A stretch of DNA of 64,000 nucleotides from Nocardioides lacusdianchii (GTDB lineage: Bacteria; Actinomycetota; Actinomycetes; Propionibacteriales; Nocardioidaceae): assembly GCF_020102855.1 (NCBI RefSeq), contig NZ_JADHZD010000004.1, positions 248,001 through 312,000 of the forward strand, in the 5' to 3' direction. Numbering within the stretch: position 1 is the stretch's first letter; every line of letters begins with the position of its first letter. The notes under the pieces were generated by a model. It was not told the DNA's origin. It worked only from the letters and a program-made list of their open reading frames with translations, and did no database searches. The position numbers and the translations under genes were made by a program. Shown here piece after piece: positions 62,076 to 64,000 of the stretch.

Positions 62076-62420
62076 TCCACGACCTGTGGACAGGGGTGTG
62101 GACGAGAGTGCGTTCGCTGGGGATGACCCGGCCCTGGCTGTGCACGACGCGCCGGAACCCGAAGTATGTGGGAAATAGGCGCCTCCGGCCCTTGTGGGGG
62201 CCGGTCGCAGGGGCGTAGAACTCTCCCTACGCAGCCCCGCAAGGGGAGGCGGGACAGCTCCGGGAGGAGGGTCCGTACGACGAGCACCGGTTCGCCCGGG
62301 GCCCGTCGCAGGCACCGGGTGATGCGGTGGCTGGGACCTGACGGCACGGAGTGGTCGACCGGGACATCACCACGACCGGTCACCCGATGACCAGGACGCT
62401 TCGGCGGCCGGGGCATCAGG
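62076..62420. other. Structured non-coding stretch downstream of the amidase gene
   Basis: About 345 bases without a convincing gene. It is rich in perfect short hairpins: CCGGCCC/GGGCCGG (62185-62191 with 62198-62204), GCGTAG/CTACGC (62213-62218 with 62227-62232), and a following CCCC/GGGG arm. A strong terminator comes directly after. The arrangement fits either the 3' end of the operon or an independent small RNA. No known RNA family (tmRNA, RNase P, SRP, 6S) was recognised by its consensus. Confidence 0.4.
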
Positions 62421-62463
62421 AGAAGGGCCCTTGGCGCTCATACCGCCGAGGGCCCTTCTTTCC
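62421..62463 (+). terminator. Strong intrinsic terminator
   Basis: AGAAGGGCCCT (62421-62431) pairs perfectly with AGGGCCCTTCT (62449-62459); the stem extends inward by four more pairs after one T-G wobble, with a seven-base loop. The 3' arm runs into a pyrimidine-rich CTTTCC. It separates the amidase operon or the preceding RNA from the FG-GAP gene, and should stop transcription on the plus strand. Confidence 0.85.
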
Positions 62464-62568
62464 GTTCCACGCGCGGGTTGCCCGGCGGTGGACGGAGCCT
62501 CCTGCGGGTGATGACGTCCGGGCGCGGCCCGTCCTACGCTGCCCGCACCACTCCGGGGGGATCCAGCC

Positions 62569-64000
62569 GTGCGTGCAGCCGCCACATCCGCAGCAGTCCT
62601 GCTCCTCGCCACGCTCGCGCCCGCAGCGGGCTCGGCCGGCCACGACCCGCAACGCGGCGACGCGGCCGGACCAGGGACGCGCACGGTGCTGGCAGTTGCC
62701 CGGCCCGACGGGGACGTCGTACGACGTGGTGCGGGCGCCGGGCTGGTGCAGGCACAGGTCGGTGCCCCGGCCCTCAAGCCGGGCTTCCCGGTCGACGTGC
62801 TGTTCACCGGTGGCAGCTACCAGTGCTGCGCCTCCGGGGTCCTCGTCGGGGACGTCGACGGCGACCCGGACCTCGAGATCCTCGCCAGCGGCATCGCGCG
62901 GGGCACCACGACGGCAGTTGACCCGGACGGCAGCGTGCTCCCCGGCTGGCCCGTCGGCACGCGGTCGCACGAGTACCTCTCGATGGCCGAGCTCGACCCC
63001 GCGACGCCGGGCTTCGAGGTGGTGAGCAACAACGTCCACGACCGGATCACTGCCCGCGACGGCGCGGGACGCGCGTTGCCCGGCTGACCCCGGTCGAACT
63101 ACATCGGCGGATCCCACCCGGCGGCGGCGCTGGACCGCGACGGCGACGGCACCGACGACCTCGTGCTCAACCGCGACGACCACTACTACTGGACGCTCGA
63201 CGCGCAGGGCGACGTCGTCCGGGGCGGTGGGTGGCCGCTGCGCGGCCCCGGGGCGTTCCAGCGCCAGGCACAGTCCACGGTCGCCGATCTCGACGGGGAC
63301 GGCCGCCCGGAGGTGCTGGGCGGGGGACACTCCTACAGCGGCGAGGCCAACGCCGGCGCCTGGCACGCCGACGGCACGGCCGTCGAGGGCTGGCCGGTGC
63401 ACGTGGAGGGCTTCAGCGCGCGCGACCGCCTCTCCGTGGCCGACGTGGTCGGCGACAGCCGGCCCGAGGTGGTCGTCGAGGCCAGCGGGTCGATCGAGGT
63501 GCTCCGGGGTGACGGGAGCCGGGTGGCGCGCTGGGACGTCACGGGCCCCGCAGGTCAGCTCACCAGCACTCAGCACCCGGCGCTCGGCGACCTCGACGGG
63601 GACGGTGACTTCGAGGTCGTGGTGGGCTCTCCGCTCCTCGTCCACGCCTACCAGGGCGACGGGACCGAGCTCCCCGGGTGGCCGCGACCGATCCGCGAGC
63701 TCGAGCCGGGTGTCGTCCACGACACGTCGCCGGTGATCGGCGACCTCGACAACGACGGCCGCCAGGACGTGGTGGCCTCCGGATGGGCGTACGACACCGA
63801 CGGCAAGCGCTACCACTTCGTCTGGGCGTGGGACCGCACCGGCGCCGCGCTGCCGGGCTTCCCGCTCCGTCTCGACACCTCCACCGGCTGGACGCCGGCG
63901 ATCGCCGACCTCGACGGCAACGGTCGCTCGGACCTCGTCGTGGTCGGCCACCACCCCGACAACTTCGGCGGCTACTCGCCCGGGATCTTCGCCTTCGAGT
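62569..64000 (+). pseudogene. Secreted FG-GAP/VCBS repeat protein with an internal stop (3' partial)
   Basis: The gene starts at GTG 62569 after GGGGGG and opens with a signal peptide (RAAATSAAVLLLATLAPAAG). Ca-binding FG-GAP repeats follow: GDVDGDPDLEI, DRDGDGTDDLVL, ADLDGDGRPEVLGG, GDLDGDGDFEVVVG, GDLDNDGRQDVVASG, ADLDGNGRSDLVVVG, implying a beta-propeller. At 63085-63087 a TGA interrupts the frame exactly where each repeat has LPGWP: the sequence before and after stays in the same frame. TGG to TGA explains it. The gene runs off the right edge. The function is probably surface adhesion or display. Confidence 0.8.

Noticed and set aside
62166..62390. A 74-codon plus-strand gene after the amidase
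   Set aside because: No ribosome site and an Arg/Gly/Thr-rich product, and it overlaps the hairpin-rich stretch just before the terminator.

Overview
This is a 64 kb chromosomal window from a very high-GC actinobacterium. GTG starts are common, genes are tightly packed with ATGA, GTGA and TGATG overlaps, and there are DUF222/HNH (13E12-type) genes, MoeZ, DUF3107 and DUF1707 proteins, and LexA boxes of the actinobacterial TCGAAC-N4-GTTCGA type. The gene mix looks most like Nocardioides or another Nocardioidaceae; this is inference, since no rRNA or tRNA gene is present to anchor it. No CRISPR array, insertion sequence or phage was seen.

Layout. 1-7.0 kb: cell-surface and secreted functions. 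Two tandem endonuclease/exonuclease/phosphatase-fold (EEP) proteins, a LicD-methyltransferase fusion, a small coiled-coil protein, a sulfotransferase and a secreted phospholipase-D-fold protein. 7.0-10.1 kb: a lipoprotein, an acyl-CoA dehydrogenase and a ROK regulator. 10.2-18.2 kb: a carbohydrate import and catabolism operon, divergent from the ROK gene: ABC ATPase, two permeases, lipoprotein binding protein, TIM-barrel epimerase, Gfo/Idh/MocA oxidoreductase and a second TIM-barrel protein. 18.2-30.0 kb: a mixed region with a mesaconyl-CoA hydratase-like protein, a second sulfotransferase, a frameshifted methyltransferase, an MFS transporter, a histidine phosphatase, a frameshifted PHP gene, a nucleotidyltransferase, a nuclease, an HNH protein, a HAD hydrolase and an SDR. 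30.0-35.8 kb: an actinobacterial core neighbourhood (orphan ParA, DEAD-box helicase, ferritin-like protein, GlsB-like protein, DUF3107, TetR, MoeZ). 35.9-41.8 kb: a secreted serine protease, a DUF4129/MoxR/DUF58 operon, an alkyltransferase-like protein and an acyltransferase.

41.8-46.9 kb: an FdrA/AllG/AllH-type cluster (oxamate carbamoyltransferase family) divergent from a PucR-type regulator, with a near-perfect palindrome between them. 46.9-54.8 kb: an accessory-looking stretch with a second HNH gene behind a LexA box, several unrecognised small proteins, a flavin reductase, a hydrolase and two acetyltransferases. 54.9-62.1 kb: a six-gene overlapping operon: NCS2 nucleobase permease, three subunits of a molybdenum hydroxylase, a CoxG-like membrane-anchored protein and an amidase. 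This reads as a route for importing an N-heterocycle, hydroxylating it and hydrolysing an amide. With the PucR and FdrA genes, this half of the window leans towards purine, ureide or related nitrogen scavenging. The window ends in an FG-GAP repeat gene.

Three genes carry visible lesions: a 7-bp tandem-repeat expansion (21.6 kb), a 1-bp deletion (24.9 kb) and an in-frame TGA at a conserved Trp (63.1 kb). They are either true pseudogenes or assembly errors. Two small unrecognised proteins (28.2 and 52.0 kb) appear to belong to one undescribed family.
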